Part shown: positions 31,335 through 42,131 of the stretch, piece after piece | Layout of the letters: each line of letters begins with the position of its first letter | How positions within the stretch are numbered: the first letter of the stretch is position 1 | NCBI GenBank assembly: GCA_022925895.1 | Contig: JAKSYS010000437.1 | Location: forward strand, 1 to 52,629 | Direction of reading: 5' to 3' | Length of the DNA stretch: 52,629 nt | Source of the DNA: Fragilaria crotonensis | Lineage: Eukaryota > Bacillariophyta > Fragilariophyceae > Fragilariales > Fragilariaceae | The notes under the pieces: generated by a model | Database searches by the model: none | Seen by the model: the letters and a program-made list of their open reading frames with translations, nothing else | What the model was told of the DNA's origin: nothing | Made by a program: the position numbers and the translations under genes

Positions 31335-33488
31335 ATGTCGGGTATACCTGGTCGATCTCCCTTTCCCAATCGCAATCGACGACGACTGGAACTGGATGAA
31401 TCTCACTCCAGCTTTGCTTCAACTCCTGGCTCCTTCTTGATCGGAAATAGTTTCGCTCGTTCTCCCTCCTCTTACATTTCACCCACGTCTCGGAAACCGC
31501 CTCGTCTCTTCTTCGAGTCCACAACTGCTGCGACAACAGCGAGTCAACATCATGGTACAAATACTCCCTCCAACGCTACAACGGCGGAAACACAATCAAC
31601 AGCCATGGATTTGAATCAAATTCGAAACCTTGCGAAACACGCGTTGGGAACTGCGACGTCCACATCCTCTCCTGAAATGGCTGTATTCTATGCCTCGATT
31701 CTGTTTGCAAAGACGCAGAGCATGGATGATGCGTACTTTTATGCTTCGACTTTGCACCGTAATGGGGAACATCGACGTGCAGTGCGAGTGCTTGAAGACT
31801 CTCTCGATCAAAATTTGGAAGCTGTTTTACTGGCGAGTCAGTGCCTGGCTGAATTGGGTGAATGGCAGGAAGCTTCCCAGTTGTTGCATGAAGCGTCACG
31901 ACTGCCGCATTCTCCGATTATGCTTCTCGATGATGACGAAGCAGGATGGGAGGAACTGGCAAAGCTCTCGCAACCATCCTCCCCGACAGCCGGTGAGATT
32001 CATGTCGTCGCGAGGTTAGCACTCTGGCGTGCAAAGTGCTACGATGCTACGTCGCATCCACCTCGTGCCAAACTGTTCTGGAAAAGGGCGTTGCAGTTGG
32101 ACTATCAATGTGTTGCGGCTTTGGATTCGTTGTTGGATCGAAATCTCATAACAGCCGATGACAGCGTCGCTCTTGTTGAATCGCTTCCGATTCCACCTTC
32201 GATGGATTGGCTGAAACAGCTTTATTTGGCTCGGCTACCAGTCATTGTAACTGCGTCCAAGTCGTCAGAGGTAGACAATGAGAACCAACCGCCGTCATTC
32301 ATGAATGGCCATGACGCTTCATCCATTCAAATGTCCACTTCAATGTCGTTAAGTAGTCGAGAAGGCGATGTATTGCCATCAAGCATCAGCAGGGTTGATG
32401 ACGCTTTGCATCAACTTTGCCACGTTCATCAATTGGACCAAGCTCCCGAAGTCTTGGCGCTTGCCGCCATTAGAGCATACCGTCGTTATGACTTGCAGAC
32501 TGCCTTCAACTTTTGTCAAGAGCTGATTCGTATCGACCCTCTGACTTCAAAGGCGGCTTTTGTTCATGCCGCCACGCTTCTGGCTCTCAATTACAAACGA
32601 CTGTTGTTCGTCTTAGCCCACGAATGGGTGAAAGCTAGTCCGCAGTCGGCAAAGAGTTGGTTTGCTGTCGGATGCTATTATTACTGCTGCAAACGCTACC
32701 ATGTCGCGCAACAGCACTTTTTGCGCGCGACTCGTCTTGATCCACTTTGTACGGACGCCTGGATTGCCTTTGGATGTTCGTTTGCCGCTTGTGATGAATC
32801 AGATCAAGCCTTGGCTTCTTTCCGGGCCGCTCAACGGCTGGCGCCCGCCGAATCTTCCGCATTACTGTACATGGGAATGGAATACGTCCGTACCAATCAT
32901 TTGGTATTGGCACAGCATGCCTTGCGAGCAGCTCTGCCAGGTGGGGATCCGTTATGCTGGCATGAAATGGGGGTGGTGCACTTTGCGAAGAAGGAATACG
33001 ATGACGCCATTTCGTGGTTTCGAAAGGCCCTCTTTGCAGTCGTCCAGTTGGAAAAGTCTGGTCATGAGAGCGAAAGTCCCATTGAATTGATACAGAATCA
33101 ATATTGGGAACCAACCCTATTCAATCTGGGACATGCCTATCGTAAAACGATGCAATATGACCTCGCTTTGAAGTGCTACGAGCAGTGCTTGGTGCTGCTA
33201 CCAGACAATCCATCTGCGCGTGGCGCCGTTGGTTTCACCAAGCATCTGCAGTCCAACCTTGAGGAGGCGATTGATTCCTACCATCAAGCATTGGCTATGA
33301 AAGGCGAAGATGCTTTCTGTTTGGAGATGTTGTCGCGGGCGCTGGAAGAATCACTCTCTTCCATGCCAGTCCACGGTAGTAGTGGTACAACAAGGTTTAA
33401 TTCGCAGTCGCAGCGCGGGCGAATCAATCCGTTTGGATTGGGCAGTGATGACGACGACGATGATGATGTCGACATGAACTTCGGGTAG
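31335..33488 (+). CDS. CDC16: Anaphase-promoting complex subunit CDC16/APC6
   Basis: A 717-residue TPR protein of the APC/C ubiquitin ligase arch, needed for cyclin and securin degradation at the metaphase-anaphase transition. The start at MSGIPGRSPF (31335) follows a CAAA context; an upstream in-frame ATG at 31221 adds a hydrophobic stretch unlikely to be part of it. The N-terminal 90 residues are Ser/Thr/Pro-rich. TPR units follow from about residue 120. The most diagnostic are SWFAVGCYYYCCKRYHVAQQ, AWIAFGCSFAACDESDQALA, YMGMEYVRTNHL, CWHEMGVVHFAKKEYDDAI, TLFNLGHAYRKTMQYDLAL and GFTKHLQSNLEEAIDSYH, all in the order known for CDC16. It ends in an acidic DDDDDDDVDMNFG tail. The frame is intact and the gene begins about 550 bp from the end of the pogo-like transposon. 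Confidence 0.92.
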   Translation: MSGIPGRSPFPNRNRRRLELDESHSSFASTPGSFLIGNSFARSPSSYISPTSRKPPRLFFESTTAATTASQHHGTNTPSNATTAETQSTAMDLNQIRNLAKHALGTATSTSSPEMAVFYASILFAKTQSMDDAYFYASTLHRNGEHRRAVRVLEDSLDQNLEAVLLASQCLAELGEWQEASQLLHEASRLPHSPIMLLDDDEAGWEELAKLSQPSSPTAGEIHVVARLALWRAKCYDATSHPPRAKLFWKRALQLDYQCVAALDSLLDRNLITADDSVALVESLPIPPSMDWLKQLYLARLPVIVTASKSSEVDNENQPPSFMNGHDASSIQMSTSMSLSSREGDVLPSSISRVDDALHQLCHVHQLDQAPEVLALAAIRAYRRYDLQTAFNFCQELIRIDPLTSKAAFVHAATLLALNYKRLLFVLAHEWVKASPQSAKSWFAVGCYYYCCKRYHVAQQHFLRATRLDPLCTDAWIAFGCSFAACDESDQALASFRAAQRLAPAESSALLYMGMEYVRTNHLVLAQHALRAALPGGDPLCWHEMGVVHFAKKEYDDAISWFRKALFAVVQLEKSGHESESPIELIQNQYWEPTLFNLGHAYRKTMQYDLALKCYEQCLVLLPDNPSARGAVGFTKHLQSNLEEAIDSYHQALAMKGEDAFCLEMLSRALEESLSSMPVHGSSGTTRFNSQSQRGRINPFGLGSDDDDDDDVDMNFG

Positions 33489-34017
33489 GGGAAGGGGTGG
33501 GTAATGTGGATAGTAGTAACTCATGGTACTAACTCCAAGCCTAAAGTAATTATGCAGTACTACACCAAAATTTCAAACGCTCCCTCGGCGCAAAGTCAGA
33601 GAATGGATGCAATCTAAAAGATACCATGAGCAACTTTTTAATTGCCTTTCTGAAAGTAAACCATCGTCGAGGATCTTGCTAAATTCGCATATCGTCAGGT
33701 CCATAGGTCACGACACCTGACTTATTGCATCGTCCGTCTCTTGTTTTTGGCCTTGCTTCTTTCATGAATCTCACCCTGCTACCCATTTCATGCCCCTGAC
33801 AGGACCAACCACTAACCTGTACAGACACAGCGCCCTAGAACCGACAAATACATGGTAAAGGTTTTTCGGAATAAACCTTGACTCTACCCTCGAAAATCTA
33901 AAGGATATCCTCAACTCAATCCAGGAATCTTCACTCCAAATATTAGACATGCACCGTGACGTATCAATCAGTACGCAACGAGACGCAAGCAGGCGGCGTC
34001 TCGAGTAATCGGGAGCC
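33489..34017. other. Spacer between convergent genes
   Basis: About 530 bp separating the ends of CDC16 (+) and the vWA gene (-). Nothing recognised apart from likely 3-prime untranslated sequence. Confidence 0.5.
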
Positions 34018-35238
34018 TTAAAGAATGGTACAAGCGCACCCACCATCCCCATACTTCTTGTTCAGCTCCTGCATATCGATCCAGGGAGCCATCTTCTTTG
34101 TGACTGGATTCCACGTCAACTTTTCCATTTTCAAGATACCTTCAATGCCGTGAGAGAATCCCAGCCAATCGATCGAAGGATCTGGAATGCCATCCAGGTC
34201 GCCAAGCAGAACCTGCAAAAATTCTCTGACTTCACTCTTTGTCAAGGGTCTCTCATCAATAATATCAAAAACGCGATGATGAAACCCCATCTCGCGACAT
34301 CGATGAAGTGGTAGGCCATAGTTGAGCCACTTGTTATGTTCAATGACCTCCAACGCTTCGGCGCACACATCGTCGAGCACATCAATGCTGAGCTCCAGTT
34401 GATCATCGAGACTGTTGTAGAATTCAACAACATCGTCATCATCAGTACAAAGTCGAATCACAAGCCATATCGGGAGGCCCTCCAGTGATTTCAGAGCTTC
34501 GACATACAACCTTTGTTGGTAATCACCACCCTGTCCAAATTCGTCCGTTGGCAATCCATCTGTGGCGACGACAATGACACACTTGGCTCCGGTTTCAATC
34601 AACGCAGGAGCCATGGCCTTGACTTGATCGTGAATTCTGTGAATGTGAGCGGTTAATGGTGTCCCACCGCCGGGACTAGTTTTATGAAGCACTTGAATCG
34701 CGTCATGTGCCGTAAGTGGCAAAGTGTCGGTGGTTCGCCAGTGTTCAGTAGAAGCAGCGGCCACGACAAAGTTCTGTGGACCAGCTTGAGAACCTGGAGG
34801 GTTCATGAGACGGAAGCATGTTGGTGCCTGCAATAGATCAGCCACCTTGACATGGTATTTAACAGTCTCGCAGAGTTCTTCCCATCGCGTCCCAGCAACA
34901 ATCACCACTTTCGAGGACGAGGTTGTTTCGACGATGCGTTGGCCATCAGGAGTTCGCATGGATCCAGAGTTGTCGACGACCCAAATACGGTAAGGAAAGG
35001 CTTGATTGTTCTTGGTCATGGCAACTGCAAGACCATTCGTAAATCCTTGTTGCACTAGTTGGGCAACAGCTTCACTCTCGTCTCTGCTTGGGAATCCAGT
35101 CGTTCCCTGCGATTGGAAGTTCGTCGACATTTCTGGCGCAGAAGTCACGAAAGGGACAGCAGTGGCAAAGGGATGATCATTGGTTGTCATGGTAAAAGTC
35201 GCTGTGCTTGTACTGATATTAATGTTCTTGATGTTCAT
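34018..35238 (-). CDS. von Willebrand factor A-domain protein with CaaX-like tail
   Basis: The protein is about 406 residues if started at MNIKNIN (35238); MTTNDHPF (35190) is an equally good start and a further in-frame ATG exists at 35328. Near residue 88, VVDNSGSM is the DxSxS core of the metal-ion-dependent adhesion site. LVIRLCTDDDDVVEFYN lies further along in the fold, with VVATDGLPTDEFGQG supplying another conserved acidic loop. The region after about residue 250 is helical and may bind partners. The C-terminus reads GGCACTIL, so the last four residues CTIL resemble a prenylation box (Leu at the end favours geranylgeranylation). The frame is intact. The role is unknown; such proteins often act in protein complexes or membranes. 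Confidence 0.82.
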   Translation of the reverse strand: MNIKNINISTSTATFTMTTNDHPFATAVPFVTSAPEMSTNFQSQGTTGFPSRDESEAVAQLVQQGFTNGLAVAMTKNNQAFPYRIWVVDNSGSMRTPDGQRIVETTSSSKVVIVAGTRWEELCETVKYHVKVADLLQAPTCFRLMNPPGSQAGPQNFVVAAASTEHWRTTDTLPLTAHDAIQVLHKTSPGGGTPLTAHIHRIHDQVKAMAPALIETGAKCVIVVATDGLPTDEFGQGGDYQQRLYVEALKSLEGLPIWLVIRLCTDDDDVVEFYNSLDDQLELSIDVLDDVCAEALEVIEHNKWLNYGLPLHRCREMGFHHRVFDIIDERPLTKSEVREFLQVLLGDLDGIPDPSIDWLGFSHGIEGILKMEKLTWNPVTKKMAPWIDMQELNKKYGDGGCACTIL

Positions 35239-35485
35239 CTTGATCTGTGCATCACATCCGTGATCGCGTGATTGCGTGATCCGCGTGATCCGCGTGATCC
35301 GCGTGTGCGTGAGGTACATACAGTACATCAGTACACGTATGATGCAAGATCAAAGCTCAATCACGTCAAATTATCCCTTATCCTTATATCCCGCTTTGCA
35401 CTGTAGAAATTTCTCCGCTCTCCTCCTCCATCGAAGTCATGCTCTCTTGTGTAGATTGGGTTCATTTTGCTCCAAATCCGCCATC
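35239..35485. promoter_or_regulatory. Divergent promoter region of vWA gene and TAP42
   Basis: A 247-bp spacer between divergent starts. It includes about three copies of CCGCGTGAT (35281-35307) and a TTATATCC word near 35383. Two promoters must fit in it; no factor-binding site can be named. Confidence 0.45.
35269..35307. repeat. Tandem 9-bp repeat CCGCGTGAT
   Basis: About three to four head-to-tail copies of CCGCGTGAT, with a degenerate copy at each end. Confidence 0.8.
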
Positions 35486-36572
35486 ATGTCAGAAAGCAAT
35501 CTCTCTATCGCATCTCGCTATCGAGAGACAGTTCCGTTGGTGCAGTCCAATCCACAAGAAGCTGTTGAAAAATTGGAAGGGATCCAAACAGAGGTGGCAG
35601 CAGTAGCACTCTTCTCCTCCAATGAAACGATCGATGACGTCTCAACGTCATCACTAGCACTACTTTCCTTGGATCATCACATCGCTCTGGCATACGCGGC
35701 GGTGCCTACTACAAATGCGAAAGAAAGAAAAACAAACTTGACGCAAGCTATGAATCACTTTTCTTGCTTCCTGGAACGGCTCGATCAGTTGGAAGTGCTT
35801 CCGGACGATCGAAAGAAAGAATTCGTTGACCTCTTGCAGACAAATCTTGACGAACCCTCAACCTTCCCTTCCGTCAATCGCGATGAAAAAAATTCAGCGT
35901 TTTCGATACAAGCAACAAATCCAACAACAGGTGGATCAATTGCAATCTGTGAGGGATCGTCGGAATCGCTTGGGACTGAAAGACGACGAGGAAATGGATG
36001 GCTACGATGATGATGCCTTGGTACGGACGTTGGCCGTCAACACTTTGTTACTACACTCAACAGAAGCGATTGAAGAATGGCATCAGGCGATTCGAGAAAT
36101 GCCAATGATTGAAATGCGTCTGAAAATGGAAGAGCAGCGCGCAGAAGGGGATCCACGAAGAAATGCTGCGGCGTTGTCGCACCCTCCACCACCCAACCAG
36201 GGTTTGCAGCTGACGCATATTACAAAGGACACCATGACGGGACAATTAAATATACGAAAGGAAGAGATTCGGTCTCAAGTTTTCCGGCCTGGTTGGAATC
36301 AACCGACCATGTCGTTGGAAGAATTGGGAGAACGTGAAGTGCGAGAGGCCATGGCACGAGAGGAACGCCAAAAGGTGGCCGAGGCTCAGCAAAAGAACGA
36401 CCCGCGACGTTATGATCAACTGGTAAAGGATGAAATGGAAGACAATGCTGAGCTGGTCGATGCGAGTGCCGCGCTTGATCGGGCGTGGGATGATTGGAGA
36501 GCGGAGAATCCAAAAGGGAGTGGAAACAAAATGGGTGATCGCGGTGACCGAAATTTTTTGAAGTTACGATGA
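35486..36572 (+). CDS. TAP42: TAP42/IGBP1 family PP2A-associated protein, one frame break
   Basis: TAP42 (alpha4) binds PP2A-type phosphatase catalytic subunits and links them to TOR signalling. The start is MSESNLSIAS (35486). The N-terminal helical domain (DHHIALAYAAVP, ERKTNLTQAMNHF) resembles the TPR-like domain that holds the phosphatase. After the break, RDRRNRLGLKDDEEM, a helical region, and the C-terminal block RKEEIRSQVFRPGWNQPTMSL.E are strongly diagnostic, followed by the DDWRAENPKGSGNK.GDRGDRN tail. The frame breaks at an A7 run (35885-35891): six A would keep the protein in frame through RDEKIQRFRYK. A homopolymer sequencing error is the simplest cause; transcriptional slippage on the A run could also restore frame. 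Total about 361 residues, usual for the family. Confidence 0.87.
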
Positions 36573-36736
36573 AATGCGTCTACGTAGTCGCGGTGTGTTG
36601 CGCAAGTGAAAAGGCAAGAGTCTTTGGCAGGTCGTCGAATGTATCCAATTCTATTGTTCGCTCTACTTCAAAACACGAACACCGCACACCGACATTGATG
36701 CTATGTCATAAGTTATGTACAACGTTGCATCCACTC

Positions 36737-37929
36737 TCACGATTTTTTGTCGCCTTCACTAGTTACTGTCGCCTCCAAAGTTTTCTTGCCGCTAACGACA
36801 TCCATCCAACTACTGAAATCGACTCGTTCAAAATTCAATCCTGATTGTGCCAAGTGAGCTAGGTATTGCCCAAGCCCCAGAAGCTCCACATCACGCGCAC
36901 CCTGAGTAATTTTTTTCTTCTTTCGATAGTACGCAGTCACCTTCAATCCACAAGACAGATTGAGTGCGAAATTACGTGACAAATCGTCGATATGGACTGT
37001 ATTTTGCGGGCCCCATCTCGGAAATTTGGTCCAAATCAGCTGGAGAGGCTTGACTTGATGCTTGAATGTCGAGCCATCACGTTTGGTACTGACGATGGAA
37101 AACATGCTGGACTTATCAAGCACAAAGCAAATTTTGTAACCAGGATTTGTCAACATGCCCAGCTCAATGAGCTTGGTTTCCAACCATCGCCAGGACGTTT
37201 GTGACCAGACGACAAGATCATAATGTTGATAGGATGTGGTAAGAAACGAATCCATGTGTGGACGTTTCATGGCATTGGCGGCGGCTCCGGGAATGCCAGT
37301 CTCTTGTTGCAATGACTTGGACGAGAAATCCAAAAGAGTATGATCGAGATCTAAAACCATTAATGGTTTGTTCTCTCGTGGTTCGTTCATGATGTACACA
37401 GATGTATGGTTCGTGAATTTTTTCAGATTTTCGCCATTAGCCACGTGTTGAAGCCACTGCAAGTCGATTTGAGTTTTAGTGAGTACACATAAACCGCAAT
37501 CCGTTAACAACCACATTGGATGGGCAGTAAACTCACTTCCGTTGACCCGGCATTAAAGTCCAAATCAAAATCATCAATCACCTCCGGCAAGTCATCTCGG
37601 TCCATGGGATCGACTAATATATGTTCTTCGGGTGTACCCATTAAAATAAATGTCATGCCCATCACTGTTTTGTCAGCGAGCTTTGTCTTCTTGGTCTTTA
37701 GCATGCTCAAAGGCATGTCATCCGCCACTTTCCCGGAGCTGGCAACTAGCCCAATCAACTTCTGCCGTTTTGGGAGAATTTGCGTGAGATCCGAAAGCAT
37801 TTCTTTGAGTTCCAAGACTGTTGTCGATGATGGAAGATTCTCAAAAACATGCTGCAACTTGCCATATTTCGCTACCAAAGTAATGCCTTCGTTGACGTCT
37901 TCAGCGGGTTGTTTTCGATCGTCCTCCAT
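36737..37929 (-). CDS. UBLCP1: UBLCP1, ubiquitin-like domain CTD-type phosphatase
   Basis: A phosphatase of the FCP/SCP haloacid-dehalogenase type that dephosphorylates the 26S proteasome in the nucleus. Exon 1 is 37929-37537; a phase-0 intron of 80 nt (37536-37457, GTGAGT...TTGCAG) leads to exon 2, 37456-36737, giving 370 residues. The N-terminal ubiquitin-like domain covers about residues 14-95 (LVAKYGKLQHVFENL, KEMLSDLTQILPKRQKLIGL). The catalytic DxDxT motif is LDLDHTLLD (Asp167, Asp169, Thr171). QTSWRWLETKL, FVLDKSSMF and HIDDLSRNF complete the phosphatase fold. The frame is intact in both exons. The gene converges on TAP42, whose stop is 164 bp away. Confidence 0.9.
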
Positions 37930-38329
37930 CGTCTGAAAGTGCTACGAATTCGTCTATGTACTCTTTGTATTTTGTATGTATGCATGTATGCATGTCGAAG
38001 TCTTCCAGTTCCAATGATGTGGAACGTGGACTCATAACGGTCCAGTAAATGACGGTTAATTTCTACGCTGATGACCGATGCATTTCTTCTTTACGGCCAG
38101 ACTTACCGGACAACTGATCGGAAAAATCCGCGACTACTACGACTACAACACTACCGGTAGTATGACTAGTAGCAGTACTATGAACTATGAACATACCAGT
38201 ACTACTCCTCTTGAGTTATATGTTCAATGGATTCTTGTTTGCGCCTGCCAAAGGATTCTGACAGCGAATACAAGACCACTTCCATGTGAAGAATCCATTT
38301 AGGATTATCATTGGTTCATAAAGGAGTAT
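37930..38329. other. Intergenic with palindromic words
   Basis: About 400 bp upstream of UBLCP1. It includes the palindrome CTACCGGTAG near 38152 and the related CTAGTAGCAGTACTATG. No gene. Confidence 0.5.
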
Positions 38330-38905
38330 GTGAACGTTAACATTCGTCTCAGCAGGATAAGTACGGTTGTTGGAGGTGGCAATGACAAAGCTGATGATGA
38401 AGTACTAGTCCAAGTATCTGAACAAAAGGACACCAACAGCATGGAGAAAGGACCAACAGTATCAATGCAGGAGGTAGGTTGTAACAACCATTGGTATTTT
38501 CATGGAATGCTTGCTTTCTTGATCCTTTGGGGCTTGTTTTTCATAAAAATGAATAGTTTGCAGCCAGTGCTGGACAATCGTAACAGTTCAAGATTGCTGG
38601 CAAGACACCCCAACCAAAGAAAAAAAGGAATGGATGGAAGAAAGCAGGTAAGAAAGAAGAGTGTGTCATCCCATGAAGACAGAGATATCGAACCACCACT
38701 ACTACTACTATCTCAGTCTGCCACCTTTTATGGCAGGTTTCACGTCCCAGAATCCTGGCGCTGGACGTGATATATATTCTACGATGGATGTGGGAAATAC
38801 CTCTTGTGACGTCACCAAAGCAATGTTTTCTCGTGTTGGAAGCAAGCGTTCCACAATGAGATTGCAGACCGTTCAACACAACAGTTGCACTCTTTACAAT
38901 TAACC
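38330..38905 (+). pseudogene. Type II membrane protein, possibly sulfotransferase-like, broken
   Basis: The first frame (38330-38770) gives a polar N-terminus of about 60 residues, then one membrane segment WYFHGMLAFLILWGLFFI, then a basic stem. This topology is usual for Golgi-resident transferases. Near 38740 the frame reads FHVPESW, while a shifted frame reads NPGAGRDIYSTMDVGN. A one-base loss would join them as FHVPKNPGAGRDI, which resembles the phosphosulfate-binding loop H(V/I)PK.GG of sulfotransferases. The shifted frame continues to a stop at 38903. A GTAAGA donor near 38648 offers an alternative spliced reading but yields no better homology. Function is uncertain and the gene looks truncated. 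Confidence 0.35.
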
Positions 38906-41900
38906 CGACCCCGACAGTTGCCTTCTAAATACCCTTTAGAATTGAACTGTCAGAGTGAGGTTAATTGCACGGATGATTGACCAAGGAATTCAGACCGTTT
39001 TTGTCAATGCTGGAATGCTTATTCGTTTGGTGCCATCGACTGACATGGTTTGTAATTGTAATTGACTGCAGGTGCTTCATCCTTTTGTTGGGGCTTCCAC
39101 TCGTTCCGACAATCTGTGACGTATTGCACACTTGTTTGTTTGTCTAAGAAAAATCACAAAAAGCCTAGCATGAATAGTACTACTACTTCTTGTTATAGGT
39201 GTAGCGTCACGTAGCGAGCCGCCAACAAAAATGATCACTAACCATCACCAATCTATATTATATCAACCTCATTAAGAAGAGGGGGGGCGATGCATGTGCT
39301 GGTATCTGGGTATGTAGGAGTGGTCATGTTAGTCTCACATATTGCCGCATTTGCGTAGGATTCTGAGCAAGATTGGAAGCATTGCAGTCCTCGCCGTTTA
39401 CATTGTTGTCGTCTTGCTTGGTGCATGATGTCAACCCCACGTCAACCATAACTGTCATAGAAACTCCAAATGCGTTCTGATAAGCCATTTTGGTTTGACG
39501 TAGCTAAATGACCATGCAGCGGTGCCGGGCAAAGCAAAAGCACAATAGTGATCCATGAGTAGATTCAAGAAGGCACCGGAATCCCCGCGTGCTGGTCTGG
39601 TGGCACAGTATTGAACCATGTAGATTTGCTTGTTGCCATTCTGCTACAAATGCCGCCCATTATTCTTGACCTGCAACTTCTGACATTCGCCGAGTCGCAC
39701 CTCGTTCCCCTGCTGTTCTTGTGAGTACATCGACTCCAAGTCAGATCCGTGCTGGTTTCGTAGCAGTGATGAATGCAGTCATCGTTGTTGCCCTCACGAC
39801 CCCAAAAATTCTCTCATTACGGTAAGCATCAACGGATGTGGCCATGAGAGTCAGGTTGTTGCCTATTTCTTAGTACTGAAACGCTCCTTGTTTCCAGAAC
39901 GCACAAATTGGTTCGCCGGAGGCGGAAAAGGACCAGAGGGACCACTGCGTATTGGTAAGCAAGTTGCACTTTTGTACCTCAAAGTCGTTATGTGACATCT
40001 GTTGGATAGATAGAGTGGGCGACATTGAAGCTTGAATAACCCCCGCCGATGGATCAACAGGAAGCAATGAAGAATCAACTTTCGAGCAGTCTTTGGCACA
40101 CTGTACGATGCATCGAGCCCTGCAAATCCCAGAAGTCGTAGTAACCCGCACGACAAATGAAGAGAAGAGGACAAATACAAGCTTAGAGGTGGCATTGGAA
40201 GGCAGCAATGATGCTTCCCACTTCCGGTGATTGGTGTTCTACTATTTCCATAATCGTCAACAACCGACCGGTGCGATGTTTCGCCACAACAAAATTGATA
40301 GTCACCCAACTCGCGACACTACTCAATACCAGAGCGTGTCCCGCAGTCAACGATGGGTGCCAGCATTCCGGATATGGCATGCAATGCAGCGAGCCATGTG
40401 TGTGCGAGGAACGTGCCGACGACGGTAACCACTTGACTTCGTCCATGAGGTTGAATAGCTAATTACACGGTGACAACAGAGAAAAGCGCAGATTGCATGA
40501 TCACTTGGCGGAATTTTACTCTATGATTTTGTATGCGCAGTACTAAAGATACCAAGCTGCGCGCGAGGAGGGTTGAGGGTGAAACCTGCCATACAGCAGA
40601 GGGGCGGGCAACTCATACGCAGCCCGAAGCCAAAAGGAACAGATTGAGATTTCCAAGAAGCATCAGGCAGTTCAGTGAGCAATCAACAAGCATTCCAGGC
40701 TACAGAGCAATAATGTTTAAGCAACTGCACTGCTAGATTTCCAGACCAACGTAGATTATCAGATAGAGAACATGAAGCTGGGAGGAAGTAAAAAATGATA
40801 TGACCCAATTTCTTGAGATTGGAGAGAGCGCAAGGCAAGGAACACAAGTGTTAAGTTCCAGATTCGCTTGGCAAACCCCTAACCCCTGACATTGCATGCT
40901 GAGGCAGTAATTCCGTTTCCTGTGATGCCAAGCAAGTTTATGCCCGATCCTGCTTTTCAGTAGCTATTGTGCATTCTGTTTGAACTGCCACCCTTCTTCC
41001 ACCACCACTCAATTAGTGGTACAAGCAGAACTTTCTCAATCATATGCTAGTTGGCTGTAAACTCACCTTGGCGTATAATGGTCAAGAGCATTTTTATTTT
41101 GAGGGATTATTGCTGTGTTGTCATGTTGATTAATAAGGATGACCATTGTGATTGGGAGGATTCTTAGCTAGAGTACGTGAAAGCAACAGGATGAATTATG
41201 ATACGAGCAAGATGAATGTAACAGTGCTTACTGTAACTCTCTCTGCATAGCTGTCCCACTCCTGTGTTCAACCACACTTCTGGTTGTGAGGGGAGAGGTG
41301 ATGCTCAAAATGAACATATCACAATACCTCTGTTCGATATATCTTAGTATGCGGTGTATGCATACGTTCTGGACTAAACAGTAGTGTTATATTCATACAT
41401 GTATAAAAGGACATGCATGTATATAACATCATCAGGTATGTTATAATATGTATAGGCGAAGTGCCGCACAAATGTTGACCAGGTTGAATTGAATCAGTAC
41501 ATATATACATATATCTATAAATATCAATACGTTGTGGCAGTCATAACCAAGGACGGAACGGACTCCGCTCCCGCAGAACATACGTTCATACATGATACTC
41601 CCAGTACTACGGTAGTTTTATTTGCTTTCATCCTTCAGTACAGTACAAGTACTGTACTGGAGAGTAAAACCTACATACCGCCAATCGATGCCTGTTTCAT
41701 ATCGTACCCATGTTACGTCCAAAGACTCACACACCCAGGCAATAGATTTTTACATACACTTGCATACGACGTACAAACAACTCACCTACTACATCGTATT
41801 CCAAGTAGAGCATAGAGCATAGTACCGTTGAGAGGGAACGACGCGAGACTTCCAGCCGACCTGGACAAAATCTACAATCTACACACCCCCTGAACAGGTG

Positions 41901-42131
41901 AGCATTTGACGGCCCGTATTGATCCCAAGCGAGTGAAAGACTCTTGTGTCTCACATTCCGTTGCATATCTATCGATAAGTGTCGACTCCAATAAGACCAG
42001 GACTTGATCAGAATCAAGTTTACCGGACTCAAGGCGGGCCCGTGTATCGGTCACGTATCAGTATTGACTTCCACTCTTCCACAACTCTACTACAAGTACC
42101 GTTGACAACGGCAAACAGATAAGCAAACACG
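38906..42131. other. Long intergenic region, no gene recognised
   Basis: About 3.2 kb without a convincing coding frame. Frames on both strands at 39863-40462 overlap and show no domain. Several long TA-rich runs occur, such as 41340-41530 with repeated ACATGTAT/ATGCATG words. I see no inverted terminal repeats, tRNA or tandem array of note. It may hold decayed coding sequence downstream of the sulfotransferase-like fragment. Confidence 0.4.

Noticed and set aside
38146-38210. Hairpin rich in TACTAC/GTAGTA as terminator or RNA gene
   Set aside because: Same GTAC/CTAC words occur all over the spacers and no longer stem is formed.
39863-40462. Minus and plus frames in the long spacer
   Set aside because: They overlap one another and contain no recognisable motif or intron structure.
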